Shown here: one piece after another, positions 46,901 through 57,339 of the stretch
How the letters are laid out: each line of letters begins with the position of its first letter
How positions within the stretch are numbered: position 1 is the first letter of the stretch
Assembly (NCBI GenBank): GCA_020796225.1
Contig: CM036755.1
Span: 13,605,494 to 13,669,493 of the forward strand
Direction of reading: 5' to 3'
Length of the DNA: 64,000 nucleotides
DNA from: Arion vulgaris
Taxonomy: Eukaryota > Mollusca > Gastropoda > Stylommatophora > Arionidae
Made by a program: the position numbers and the translations under genes
The notes under the pieces: generated by a model
What the model saw: only the letters and a program-made list of their open reading frames with translations
Told to the model about the DNA's origin: nothing
The model's database searches: none

Positions 46901-47419
46901 CAGACGAGCTTACGGCACGCATTGCCTAGCCTCACAGACGAGCTTACGGCTTCCATTGCCTAGCCTCACAGTCGAGCTTACGGCTTCCATTGCCTAGCCT
47001 CACAGACGAGCTTACGGCACGCATTGCCTAACCTCACAGACGAGCTTACGGCTTCCATTGCCTAGCCTCACAGACGAGCTTACGGCTTCCATTGCCTAAC
47101 CTCACAGACGAGCTTACGGCACGCATTGCCTAGCCTCACAGACGAGCTTACGGCTTCCATTGCCTAGCCTCACAGACGAGCTTACGGCACGCATTGCCTA
47201 GCCTCACAGACGAGCTTACGGCTTCCATTGCCTAGCCTCACAGACGAGCTTACGGCACGCATTGCCTAGCCTCACAGACGAGCTTACGGCTTCCATTGCC
47301 TAGCCTCACAGTCGAGCTTACGGCTTCCATTGCCTAGCCTCACAGACGAGCTTACGGCACGCATTGCCTAGCCTCACAGACGAGCTTATGGCTTCCATTG
47401 CCTAGCCTCACAATCGAGC
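43980..47419. repeat. 34-bp satellite domain with cacgc variant monomers
   Basis: Here monomers with ggcacgcattgcctaa or ggcacgtattgcctag are mixed with ordinary ggcttccattgcctag units at short, often regular spacing (two to five units). From about 46.6 kb the pattern cacgc, cttcc, cttcc(cagtcgag) recurs, suggesting a higher-order unit of a few monomers. The last unit ends in caatcgagcg at the array edge. Confidence 0.85.
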
Positions 47420-47473
47420 GTTTTTAAGAACAGAGCTAGCTAAAAAACTTCTTATTCTCTTCTTATTGTGGTT

Positions 47474-47633
47474 GGAGGGTTTGTGTGCCTTGAGGATCAT
47501 TTAGGCTATGTCGGCGGGTGACAGGTGGAGGGATTGTGTGCCTTGAGGATCATTTAGGCTATGTCGGCGGGTGGCAGGTGGAGGGTTTGTGTGCCTTGAG
47601 GATCATTTAGGCTATGTCGGCGGGTGACAGGTC
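47474..47633. repeat. 53-bp tandem repeat, 3 copies
   Basis: Three units with ttgtgtgccttgaggatcat and ggctatgtcggcgggtgaca, nearly identical. Confidence 0.95.
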
Positions 47634-47994
47634 TAACCAAACCGAACTGACTTGAAAGTGAAAGGCCAGACCAAAAAGGCGGAGAGCAGGCTGGTGACCT
47701 TTAGGGTCACATCGCAGAACTCACCGGCGAGTGGTAAATGCTCTGGCTGCAACCAACCCATCCCCCAGCTCTGGGACAAATAACAATCCTCTATCTTGAG
47801 GAAGGCATATTTTTCTTGCCTTGTGCTTCTATGACAGTTTCCCTAAATAATGGATAGTAAACTATGATGTACAGGGATATTTGTTTTGTGTCATCATTAT
47901 AATATCAGTCTGATTCTGTCATCATTCTCCAACACGATTGTTTATTGATTATTTATTGTATAATCATAAACAGTATCATCATCATCAAGGTGTG
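47634..47994. other. Unique region, nothing recognised
   Basis: Moderately GC-rich sequence (47640-47780) followed by A/T-rich sequence. No motif that I can name. Confidence 0.4.
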
Positions 47995-48300
47995 TGTCCT
48001 TTATATGACGTTTCTCTCTTTGCAGCGCATCTGAAGTTCACTCTGTCTCTAGCCAGTTTATCCACTTCATCGATGGTCATATTCATGGTTTCTTTAATAT
48101 CCTGTAGCCATCTTCTTCTTGGTCTGCCTATGCGTCCTGTGACCCTGCCCTCTAATATTGTTCTTTCCAGGCCATCGTGACTCTTAATGTAACCAAAGTA
48201 TGTAATTTTTCTGTATAGTATGTTGTTTATCAGTCAATTCTCTTACACAATTAGTTCTTTCAGGGCATCAATGTTCTTTCTTTTTTCGGACTATGGTATT
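47995..48300 (-). pseudogene. LINE ORF2 C-terminus, minus strand
   Basis: On the minus strand, bases 48210-48010 translate to YFGYIKSHDGLERTILEGRV, then GRPRRRWLQDIKETMN and VDKLARDRVNFRCAAKR before a stop. H/G-x-I-K-R-x-x, the basic GRPRRRW and the A-R-D-R motif are the standard end of RTE-like and related LINE ORF2 proteins. Upstream (48230-48300) the match breaks in another frame. About 65 codons remain. The 3' end points left, away from the LINE fragment at 48320. Confidence 0.75.
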
Positions 48301-48319
48301 TTTATTTGGATTGTATAGT

Positions 48320-48660
48320 TGTAAATAAAACAAGAAAAGAACAATAAGGAAATTAGAAGAACAGTCGGAACAACACCAACTAAAAGATTCATTGAAAAAT
48401 AAAACACAAATGGTTTGCCCACTTGGTGAGAATTAACCCGAATACACCAGTTGCAAGAGCGAACAACCTGAAAATAGAATCATCAAGAGGAAGGGGTAGA
48501 CCAAGAAAAAGGTGCATTGATGGAGTCACAGACATCTTAAAACTACACAATACCACAGCATATCAAGCGACCGAGCGTGCACTATCTCGGAAACCGATCA
48601 TCAGTTAAACCTGCTACGCCTAAAGGCAAAAAAGCAGAGAAGGACAAAAGAAAGAAAGAA
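48320..48660 (+). pseudogene. LINE ORF2 C-terminus, plus strand
   Basis: Frame 48423-48608 reads VARANNLKIESSRGRGRPRK and RCIDGVTDILKLHN, the basic C-terminal block of a LINE ORF2, of a family different from the minus-strand fragment next to it. Upstream bases 48340-48420 have weak LINE-like coding in other frames. It stops with ISS-type residues and a short A-rich tract near 48650. The two fragments lie with their 5' ends facing each other. Confidence 0.6.
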
Positions 48661-49693
48661 TAAAACGCCATTTTGAAAGTCAATCTAGAAGGCAACCCCA
48701 GCAGGAAATATGTTTCTACATTTTTTTCTTTCCTTTGCAAAAACAAAATAACCGATGCCACAATTTTTGCCTACAAGAAAACACATTAAAAATAGAAACG
48801 GAAGAAAGAGGAAGTCTCTACGTAGTTCCTCAAAATAGCTAGAAAGTTCTTTAACAAATACCTACAAATCGTTAGAAAAGTAGTCCCTCGGAAAATGAAA
48901 TTGCCATGGAAACGGTCTCAAAAGTGTAACCTGTTTACTGGGTTCCTCCTATATTTGGATACAGTTCCAGCCAATGAAACAACTTCAAATACTTAAAGAT
49001 GCTGACTGCTTGATTCTCCTTATGACGTCCAAAGGCAACCCTTTTTAAACATAGTGCGGAGTCTCCAACAAGACAAAAATAATATTATAAATAGAGTATA
49101 ATGAGAGTGTTTTCTTAAAGCAACCAATCACAGCACGAGAAATAATAGCGAATCCGGCCAGCCAACACGTCACTAAAGGTTTCCTCCAAATATAGCTTAT
49201 TTTGTATTCAAACAATTTCTACTGCGGAATGAAAACTGTGAGCAGATAACACTTTCTAGGCGAGTGTTCCCAACAACAACGTCATAACCTAAATTTAGAA
49301 CTGGCTGCACACATAAAATCGATAGCTGGAAGTTATTGTTTGAGGAAAATCTAGGTGCCATGTTACATCAACATAATTTTTGCACTGCATTCTTTTTTAG
49401 CAGCAAATGTTTACAGTACACAAAAAAATGTTGACTTCTGCGGCTGTTTCTCACAAAAAATATCTTGCTTCTACAAAATAAGAAAATACAGTGTTATCAA
49501 TCAATAATTTAACAAAGAAATCCGGGTCAGACAAATAAAAATATTCTCCGAGTCTGTCAATAGTAAATAAGTATAGTTGTTCAATTATGTATGTATGTTG
49601 AAACAAAACTTGACCCATCAAGGATAAGAAACAAACAAAAAACATTCAGCCCACATTTCACTCAAAGCCTTACGCCAACGTATGAAATGTAAT
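48661..49693. other. Unique region of 1 kb, nothing recognised
   Basis: A/T-rich. The frame at 49451-49645 (minus) has no family features. No repeats seen. Confidence 0.5.
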
Positions 49694-49801
49694 TATAGTC
49701 TGTCCATTAATTCGTGAGCACGTTTGAAATTGATTTTCTCGAAAACTACCTGTTGGATCTCAGTGATTTTTGCATGCAACCTTAGAATATCCATGACGCT
49801 A
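49694..49801 (+). repeat. Left terminal inverted repeat
   Basis: About 107 bp; contains cgtgagcacgtttgaaattg and ctcagtgatttttgcatgca. Transposase binding sites of Tc1/mariner elements lie in such repeats. Confidence 0.95.
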
Positions 49802-50171
49802 AAATAAAGCTAACCAGTAGTCCATAGATGCTACGGATTTTGCACATCGGCGAATTCCTTTGATCTTTTATGACAATTGCAAATACGGGGGCTCAAATTT
49901 TAGATTTTACAGTATCCCTAGAATTTGTCCATGTCAATTCTATTCATAGGTGTATCTCCATATTAACTTGATAGGTCAAGTAATTAAGTGTGTTGCCCTT
50001 TATGTGCAATCGTGAACTTGGATACAATATGCAACAGTTAGTCCTCCCTTCGGTCACCATTAGACCCCAGGGTGTCTTAACTTCACCACAAATTGTATGA
50101 TGGTAGACGCATTTGGATATGGAAATGTATACGTTGCTATTTCTCAGTCTGTAATCAAAATATGATTTGTA

Positions 50172-51495
50172 TCATCCCGAATCTGACGATTCCATGAGGT
50201 TGATAATTGTTACTGGCTGGACAAATTGTAATCCATCTCGGTGCCAGTACTCGTCTTCCTCTCGGAGCACATGTTCAACACACTTCTTCCAGAACTGCAT
50301 GTCTATCATTGAGAAGGACTCACGTGTCAGAACTTCAACATCACACATTTTAAACGTCCTGTTCTGTTCGGCAACTTGCCCTTTTACTTTAGCCCAGACA
50401 AGCTCTATCGGATTGAGGTGAGCATGATATGGAGGTAGTCGCAAAGACGTGTGGCCGTATTCCGCAATGATTTTGTCAATATGAAACACCTTTGTCTTAT
50501 TTGTCATCCTCACCAGGTGCAACAACTCGGGTTTCAAATATCATCGAAGCTGACATTTTCCTTAGCAAGCCAAGTCCTAATTTGATCTTTTGTATTTGAT
50601 GCAGTTGGTACTTTGTCTTCCGCTGATACTGCGTTGTGATAGGATGCATTATCCATTACCAAGCATCATGGTCTGTTTAGAATTGGAAGTAGATCTTTCT
50701 CCATCCAGTGCCTGAAAATATGTCCATTCATTTCTGTGTGGTAGTCCCTACCGTCGGTACTTTTGATTGGAAAATAAGTCCAGCGTCATGGACAAGACCT
50801 TCTTCACTACTTCCTGCATGTGTTAGTATAATACGCTGGCCTTTGCTGCTTGGTATTTTTCTTTTCTGTTCACCGTCTACTGATTGCCATTCTTTAGCAT
50901 TTGTGTGGTGAGCATTGACCCAGGATTCGTCTAAATATACAATATCATAGCCTTGCCTCCGCCGCTCACGGATCTGCTTCAGGTATTTACTTCGGGCAGC
51001 AATTAAATGTGGCTTTTCACAAATAATATTCCTGCCGCCTATAGTTTTTCTGAAGGTGAAGCCGGCGGCTCTTACAATTTTTCATAGAGTACTTTTAGAA
51101 ATGTCTATGCTGCAATCTGATTGCAGTTTTAATTTCAGTTTCCTGAGAGTAACAAGTTGATTTGTCGCAAACATTTTCAAGAGCTCCCGTCTTATGACAT
51201 CTATGTCAAAGTCGTCAATTGTTCTTTTCCGTCCTTGCTTGACATTAGTGCACTTTGTGTCCTGTTTAATCCATCGGGAAAAGGATTCTCTATTCAGACC
51301 AAGCGCCAGTTGCGCTCGTTTCTCAGGGTTATGAATATCGCAATATAGATGACCTCTCTTAGATTCCCTACGGAAGAGTTGGTATAGTAAAACTGTAACC
51401 TTCTGCATTGTTATAAATGTGCACTTCAGACTCATTATGAATGTGATATCAATGTCAGTTTTGATAAGCCAACAAATATGATACAATAGCTTCAT
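50172..51495 (-). pseudogene. Transposase (DDE, IS630-Tc1-mariner), frameshifted
   Basis: The transposase cuts and joins element ends. The N-terminal frame (51495-51082) has a helix-turn-helix-like segment (LALGLNRESFSRWIKQ, then TIDDFDIDVIRRELLK and LRKLKLKLQSD) and ends in a stop after SKSTL. In the same frame, past the stop, come AAGFTFRKT and IVYLDESWV with the first catalytic Asp. After a frameshift near 50762 follows LVMDNASYHN with the second Asp (codon 50651-50653), preceded by an in-frame stop. After another shift near 50540 the frame 50537-50172 has LPPYHAHLNPIELVW with the catalytic Glu (codon 50403-50405). Between the second Asp and Glu are 245 bases, that is 82 codons if one base was lost. 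All three catalytic residues are kept, but at least two stops and two frameshifts make it inactive. Confidence 0.9.
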
Positions 51496-51774
51496 ACAAA
51501 TAACGAGATACGCCTATAACTATACAACGGTATCCCAATTATAACGTCATATGCTTTCCGCTTTCAAAGTCGACTGGGTTAGGTGCACGGGATTTCGTGA
51601 AATTGTTGTATACTCACGATATTTCTATGTTACCGTAATGTATTTTTAGAACAACGCGTTTGTGTACCGTAGATCTGTTACTATTGTGTACAATCCGGTG
51701 AGGTTGATTTTAATATAACCTGAAGAAGAAATATTTCAAACTACATCAAATTTTCTTGGAAAAAATATTTCTCT

Positions 51775-51881
51775 AGCGTCATGGATATTCTAAGGCTGCT
51801 TGCAAAAATCACTGAGATCCAACAGGTAGTTTTCGAGAAAATCAATTTCAAACGTGCTCACGAATTAATGGACAGACTATA
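51775..51881 (-). repeat. Right terminal inverted repeat
   Basis: Reverse complement of the left end; the only differences I see are in the stretch ttgcaagcagcc (left: ttgcatgcaacc). Confidence 0.95.
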
Positions 51882-52054
51882 CTTAGCTTACAGCCATTGC
51901 AACACAAAAATATTCAAGTGGATTTAGACAAGCACAAACAAACAACACAGAATATGAAAATAAATGTCACAAATAATAACTAGACACCACCAACAACAAA
52001 AAAAAGCAGCTTTAGATGAAGTCAATTCTTAAATGTTATAAGCAACAAATATCA
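51882..52054. other. Unique spacer
   Basis: Nothing recognised. Confidence 0.4.
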
Positions 52055-52437
52055 GAATATAAGCGTTGAAAGCTGGAGATACATTCTGTTTAACTACAAA
52101 ATATATCAGAACATAAGAGTTGAAAGCTGGAGATACATTCTGTTTAACTGACAAAGTATATCAGAACATAAGAGTTGAAAGCTGGAGATACATTCTGTTT
52201 AACTGACAAAATATGTCAGAACATAAGAGTTGAAAGCTGGAGATACATTCTGTTTAACTACAAAATATATCAGAACATAAGAGTTGAAAGCTGGAGATAC
52301 ATTCTGTTTAACTACAAAATATATCAGAACATAAGAGTTGAAAGCTGGAGATACATTCTGTTTAACTGACAAAATATATCAGAATATAAACGTTGAAAGT
52401 TTGAGATACGTTCTGTTAAACTGACAAAATATATCAT
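52055..52437. repeat. 55-bp minisatellite, about 7 copies
   Basis: Units of 54-55 bp contain ttgaaagctggagatacatt and ctgtttaactgacaaaatat; some units have ctacaaaatat instead, one base shorter. Confidence 0.95.
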
Positions 52438-52464
52438 GCGTATGGAGAGTTATGAATAAAATTC

Positions 52465-52662
52465 ATTAACAATATTACAATAAAAACTTGTACAACAATT
52501 GTTTACGCTCTTCAAAATTACAAGGACCTTTGCTCATGGTACGAAGTTCGTGTACTGCCACTGAAAACTTTATATGTTAAATAAAGAGATTGGAACACAC
52601 ATGGTTGTTCACCGAAGTGCAATGATGATAGTTCTATGAAATCAATCAATCAATCACTCAAA
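52465..52662 (+). mobile_element. SINE-like dispersed repeat, copy 3, (AATC)n tail
   Basis: Matches 28980-29176: caaaattacaaggacctttg, gtacgaagttcgtgtactgc, acacacatggttgttcaccg, aagtgcaatgatgatagttc and a tail of aatc repeats. Same orientation as the other two copies. Confidence 0.62.
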
Positions 52663-52840
52663 CAACTTATGGAAAGAATCAAACAAGAAATAGTGAATTG
52701 TCGCTGTCGTTGGATAAGACATACAAAGGTATCATGGAGGGTCTTGTTCTGGAAGCCACACAGTGATATCGTAGACATGCGCCGACAAGGGTCTAACTTC
52801 TTAGTACTAACATATCGCAAACATACACCATGCGTGTGAT
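52663..52840 (+). pseudogene. Possible LINE C-terminal remnant
   Basis: Frame 52636-52839 has IKQEIVNCRCRWIRHTK, similar in layout to the IRKRRWRWIGHTLR segment in the RTE-like ORF2 copies of this window. Downstream residues do not match well. A weak call. Confidence 0.3.
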
Positions 52841-53798
52841 AACACGCCCACAGAGACTACTTAAATTTGACAATAGACAGATACTTATAACTAGTCTATA
52901 AATGTGTTATAACAAATATTGAATAAAGAATACTTTATTTGAATTTTTCTTCTGGCCGGGCATAGGTGTACGCCGCACACCTAGCACGCATGAAGAATAC
53001 GCCACTGACTAAAGACCTACAATCCTGTCCTAATAAAGTGTGATTGAAAACTTATGAAATAATTGTACACACTCAACATCAATTGCACTGACTTCATCCA
53101 AACGCAGCCTCTGAGAGACTGAATGATGTCCACTCAATCCATGAACCATGGCCATAGCAGAGATGCTGTTGATGCTTTAAAGGCATCAACATGCGTGACT
53201 GAATCATCGCTAACACCTGCATATATATCCGGCCAGTATATTCACGTAAGTTCCTGGAAGTTATAAGCCTCGATAGACGATGTTCACTCATTTACCAACC
53301 TGCTGTTTTGGAGCTTGACTAGCTGATTCCGTACCAAGCGACATTCAAGTGTCAATATATCTTATCGTATGACCACGCGTCACTCAAAAGACGCTTACTA
53401 TTTTTGCGTTTTTATTACTTTTCGTCCCGATTAGAGATTTATATTAACCAGAAACTACGTAAAAGTGAAGTATAAACGATAATAAATACATACCATCGTT
53501 GCTTATGCTAGAAGTAGAAGTGAAACAGAGTTTACCATTCTTTCTAGGATACCATTCCACTATAAAAAAACTAGCGATTTATATGAATGGCCATGATGCT
53601 AGTTTGTGAACAGTTAATAAACCATACATTTCTTCACTATTTTCTTAATATTTGTGTATTCACAAATGTATTACCTATATAAAGAGAGCAGTTAGACTGA
53701 TTTATTCAACATATTGTTCACAAAGGCTCTTGGCAAGTTGGATTTTGTTCTCATAATTTTAATTAGTTTTTTAAAATTAATGCTAATATTTTTCATGC
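52841..53798. other. Unique region of about 1 kb, nothing recognised
   Basis: A/T-rich sequence. The minus-strand frame 53094-53291 shows no motif. Confidence 0.5.
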
Positions 53799-53821
53799 AT
53801 AGTAAACACAGGAGTGACCAG

Positions 53822-54583
53822 GAATCAGATTGACCATATGTGCATAAATACACAATTTAGAACATCATTGCTGGATGTCCTTGCATACAGAGGGGCAGAT
53901 GTAGGAAGTGATCATAATTTATGCATAGATAAATTGAAACTGAAATTGAAAATTCACCATACTAAAAAGAACAACTGCGAATAGACAGTCAAAGACTACA
54001 AAATAATGAGGAATATCAGCTCGAACTTAAGAATAGGTTCGAGTTACTCAATTGTGAAAATGAACAGAACAGTGAAGACACATGGACTAAGATAAAGGAC
54101 ACACTATTGGGGGCAGCAAATAGTAGCGCAGGAGTAAAGACGAAAGACAGAAAACCCTGGATAAGCGATGACACCTGGAAGTGTATTCAAGAAAGAAGAA
54201 AGATGAAACTAGCGATATTTAATACTAAGGATGCAACAGATGAAATCCAAGCTAAAGAGGAATATAGACTAAAAGACAAGGAAGTGAAAAGAGCGGATAG
54301 AAGAGATAAAAGAGCATATGTCAATCGACTGGCCGAAGAAGGGGAAAAGGCAGCTAAGACTGGAAACAGTAAAATGCTATACAATACACAACTTACTGGA
54401 ACTTTTGTTTCAAAGGGTGGCCCAATCAAGAGCAAAGATGGTAAAGTTCTAACATCAGATACCGAGCAGAAGAAAAGATGGGCAGAACATTTTGAAGAAA
54501 TATTAAATAGACCTGATCCACCAGTACTACTCAAGTTTGACGAAGAGGCAAGAAACAGCTCCTACCAATTAACGAAGAAATGA
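53822..54583 (+). pseudogene. RTE-like ORF2: endonuclease end and linker
   Basis: Near 53822-53935 a frame reads RNQIDHMCINTQF and GADVGSDHNL, the C-terminal part of the APE-like endonuclease with its Ser-Asp-His. A frameshift before 53978 leads to the next frame, which contains the Met at 54107 and continues to 54583. It is a lysine/glutamate-rich linker with KPWISDDTWKCIQERRK and KRWAEHFEEILNRPDPP, a common segment upstream of the RT in this clade. It ends by a shift at about 54575. The N-terminal two thirds of the endonuclease were never copied in. Confidence 0.85.
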
Positions 54584-55558
54584 TAAGTGTAGCTGAGGTC
54601 AAGGAGGCAATCAATTCCTTGATAAACAATAAGGCAGCGGGTGATGACAACATTACTGCAGAAATGCTCAAAGCGGCTGATGATACAACTATTAGCCAGG
54701 TGCAAGAACTATTTAATAAAGTATGGGAAGAAGAAACTGTCCCAGATCAATGGAAGAAGGAATAATTGTTAAGATCCCCCAAAAGGTGATCTCAAAGATT
54801 GCAACAACTGGAGAGGGATCACCCTATTATCAGTAATGACCAAGACTTTCTGCAAAATCATTCTTAATAGAATCCAATGAGCAGTGGACACAACCCTGAG
54901 AGAAGAACAAGCTGGTTTTAGACCTGGGAGAAGCTGCTTAGACCAAATAATTACCCTACGACTAATTTTGGAGGAACATATTGAGAAGCAACAACCACTC
55001 ATACTAAATTTCATCGATTTTAAAAAAGCCTTTGATAGTCTACACAGAATCTCTCTGTGGAATATTCTGAGATGCTATGGAATACCAGACAAAATAATAA
55101 ACATTATTAAGAGCCTCTATGATGGTTCACAGTGTGCAGTTCGCACTGATGGTGGACACAGCGACTGGTTTATGGTTGAAACCGGAGTAAAGCAAGGCTG
55201 TATTCTATCTCCGCTATTGTATGGAGTGGCCATTGACTGGGTGATGCGAAAATGTTGCAGGGGCGAAACTGGCATCGATTGGGTAGAAAATAGTCAACTA
55301 GAAGATTTGGATTTTGCAGATGATATTGCCTTGTTAAGTAGAAACAACCAAGATATGCAAAGAAAAACAGACAACTTGTCATCTATAGCATCAAAAGTTG
55401 GACTGCAGATAAGCTATGAAAAAACAAATATAATGAAGACACCTATGGCAAGTAATGCAGATATCACACTGGAATCTAAAATGATAAAAATAACAGAGCA
55501 GTTCACCTATTTGGGTAGCAATTTTGATTGCACAGGAAATGTTAAAAAGAAATTATGA
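54580..55558 (+). pseudogene. RTE-like ORF2: reverse transcriptase domain
   Basis: Copies element RNA into DNA at the nicked target in an active copy. Frame 54580-54765 gives the RT entry (VAEVKEAINSLINNKAAGDD, VPDQWKK). After a shift near 54765 come CNNWRGITLLSVMTKTF and then a stop. Frame 54884-55558 then holds EEQAGFRPGRSCLDQI, NFIDFKKAFDSLHR (motif A with Asp), GVKQGCILSPLLYG (motif B), DLDFADDIALLS (motif C with the Asp pair), LQISYEKTNIMK and FTYLGSNFD. All RT motifs are visible, but at least two frameshifts and one stop (near 54876) separate them. The closest neighbour in the window is the ORF at 25520-26416, from another family. Confidence 0.92.
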
Positions 55559-56081
55559 TACGAATTGGCAAAGCAACATCAGCTTTTAAAAGTCTAAATA
55601 AAATATGGAACTGCAAGTTATATAGTATTAAAACTAAATTATGAATTTTCAATTCAAATGTTGTATCAATCTAACATATGCCAGCGAGAGTTGGAAAATG
55701 ACTAAAGATATAGAAAGCAAGTTGAATGCATTTGAAAATAGATGTCTGCGAAAAATAATGAATATAAAATGGAACGAATTCAGGAGAAGTGATGAAATCA
55801 GAGACATGTCTGGTCAACCACTAGTGGCAACTGTTATAAGAAAGAGAAGATGGAGATATGTTGGGCATACCTTGAGGAGAAATGATCTACGAATATCAAA
55901 GCAGGCATTGAAGTGGGATGCAAAGGGTTCAAGAAAGAGATGTCGACCTAAGGAGACCCTGAAGCGAACTTTGCTAAGAGAGGCAGGAAATATAGGTCTC
56001 AGTTCCATGGAGGAGATTGAGCGGGTTGCCCAGGATAGAGCGGTATGGAGAAATTGCTTGCAGGCCCTATGTAACGTATAA
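55559..56081 (+). pseudogene. RTE-like ORF2: C-terminal domain
   Basis: After a shift at 55558-55640 the frame 55641-56081 (146 codons) contains TYASESWKMTKDIESKLN, CLRKIMNIKWNEFRRSDEI, RKRRWRYVGHTLRRNDLR, KGSRKRCRPKETLKRTLL and [18 protein letters not shown], then a stop. These basic and W-x-G-H motifs end the ORF2 protein in this clade. The conserved 3' UTR is short (ggtacgagag, then ATT repeats), identical in kind to the copy at 14700-14725. Confidence 0.9.
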
Positions 56082-56127
56082 CGGTACGAGAGAAATTATT
56101 ATTATTATTATTATTATAGTAAACACA

Positions 56128-56345
56128 ACATTATATTTTCTGATACAATAAATATTTCGTGAAAGTACATTCATTTATCTTTAATTTGATATATAATAAG
56201 TTCAATTGCAAGTAATATTTAGAAACAATATTTTAGTTTAGCTAAAGTATGTGTGCACTATTTTTGAAGCTGAAAAATAATTCCGTCCAGAGACGAAAAC
56301 AATCCGGTAGTAAATCAGCTAGGTCTTTGACTAGGAGCCTAATAC
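56128..56345. other. Unique spacer
   Basis: Nothing recognised. Confidence 0.4.
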
Positions 56346-57312
56346 GGTAATGACTTCCCACTAAACATTCTCATAGCGCCAGTGAAGATCAGGTAATGAC
56401 TTCCCACTAAACATTCTCATAGCGCCAGTGAAGATCAGGTAATGACTTCACATTAAACATTCTCATAGCGACAGTGAAGATCAGGTAATGACTTCCTACT
56501 AAACATTCTCATAGCGCCAGTGAAGATCAGGTAATGACTTCCCACTAAACATTCTCATAGCGCCAGTGAAGATCAGGTAATGACTTCACATTAAACATTC
56601 TCATAGCGACAGTGAAGATCAGGTAATGACTTCCCACTAAACATTCTCATAGCGACAGTGAAGATCAGGTAATGACTTCCTACTAAACATTCTCATAGCG
56701 CCAGTGAAGATCAGGTAATGACTTCCCACTAAACATTCTCATAGCGCCAGTGAAGATCAGGTAATGACTTCCTATTAAACATTCTCATAGCGACAGTGAA
56801 GATCAGGTAATGACTTCCCACTAAACATTCTCATAGCGACAGTGAAGATCAGGTAATGACTTCCCATTAAACATTCTCATAGCGACAGTGAAGATCAGGT
56901 AATGACTTCCTACTAAACATTCTCATAGCGACAGTGAAGATCAGGTAATGACTTCCCACTAAACATTCTCATAGCGACAGTGAAGATCAGGTAATGACTT
57001 CCCATTAAACATTCTCATAGCGACAGTGAAGATCAGGTAATGACTTCCCACTAAACATTCTCATAGCGACAGTGAAGATCAGGTAATGACTTCCCATTAA
57101 ACATTCTCATAGCGACAGTGAAGATCAGGTAATGACTTCCTACTAAACATTCTCATAGCGACAGTGAAGATCAGGTAATGACTTCCCACTAAACATTCTC
57201 ATAGCGACAGTGAAGATCAGGTAATGACTTCCCATTAAACATTCTCATAGCGACAGTGAAGATCAGGTAATGACTTCCCACTAAACATTCTCATAGCGAC
57301 AGTGAAGATCAG
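56346..57312. repeat. 46-bp minisatellite, 21 copies, with higher-order pattern
   Basis: Units of exactly 46 bp: aatgacttcccactaaacat, then tctcatagcgacagtgaaga. Three variable sites (ccc/cct/cac, act/att, gccag/gacag) define monomer types. In the right half the order cctact, cccact, cccatt, cccact, cccatt recurs with a five-unit (230 bp) period. Confidence 0.97.
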
Positions 57313-57339
57313 CAGTGACAGCCTTAATCTCCATTACTT

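Larger units (their letters stand above)
29492..47419. repeat. 34-bp satellite, about 18 kb, roughly 500 copies
   Basis: The basic unit is 34 bp: gcttccattgcctagcctca followed by cagacgagcttacg. Point variants are common: gacttcc, gacaccc, gactacc, ggcacgc, and cagtcgag for cagacgag. About 34.9-47.4 kb is regular, whereas 29.6-34.8 kb is full of one-to-several-base deletions. Variant types cluster: caccc and tacc forms near 35.4-38.2 kb, plain gcttcc/gacttcc near 38.2-43.9 kb, and cacgc with cctaa from 43.98 kb to the end. 34 is not a multiple of three, so frames are short; the many frames of the pattern PSLTDELT or SSVRLGNG are repeat translations. Confidence 0.95.
49694..51881 (-). mobile_element. 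IS630-Tc1-mariner element with ~107-bp TIRs, DD82E type
   Basis: A complete 2.19 kb element. Its ends are inverted repeats of about 107 bp that start tatagtctgtccattaattc and finish at ccatgacgct, and differ at only two inner positions by my reading. Both ends carry TATA, consistent with a TA target duplication, though the exact border is ambiguous by two bases. Inside, on the minus strand, lies one transposase gene with an N-terminal helix-turn-helix region and a DDE domain, broken by stops and frameshifts. The TIRs are better preserved than the gene, so the copy could be moved by a transposase made elsewhere. Confidence 0.93.
53799..56127 (+). mobile_element. 5'-truncated RTE-like LINE with 12-bp target duplication
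   Basis: The element (53811-56115) lies between exact 12 bp direct repeats atagtaaacaca at 53799-53810 and 56116-56127. It starts within the C-terminal part of the endonuclease and ends in an (ATT)n tail. It contains the endonuclease end, a linker, the RT and the C-terminal domain in standard order. Fragments of the same family are at 4500-5090 and 14008-14725. The target duplication and tail are what target-primed reverse transcription leaves. Confidence 0.95.

Noticed and set aside
29492..47419. Many short frames with PSLTDELT or SSVRLGNG repeats
   Set aside because: They are frame readings of the 34-bp satellite.
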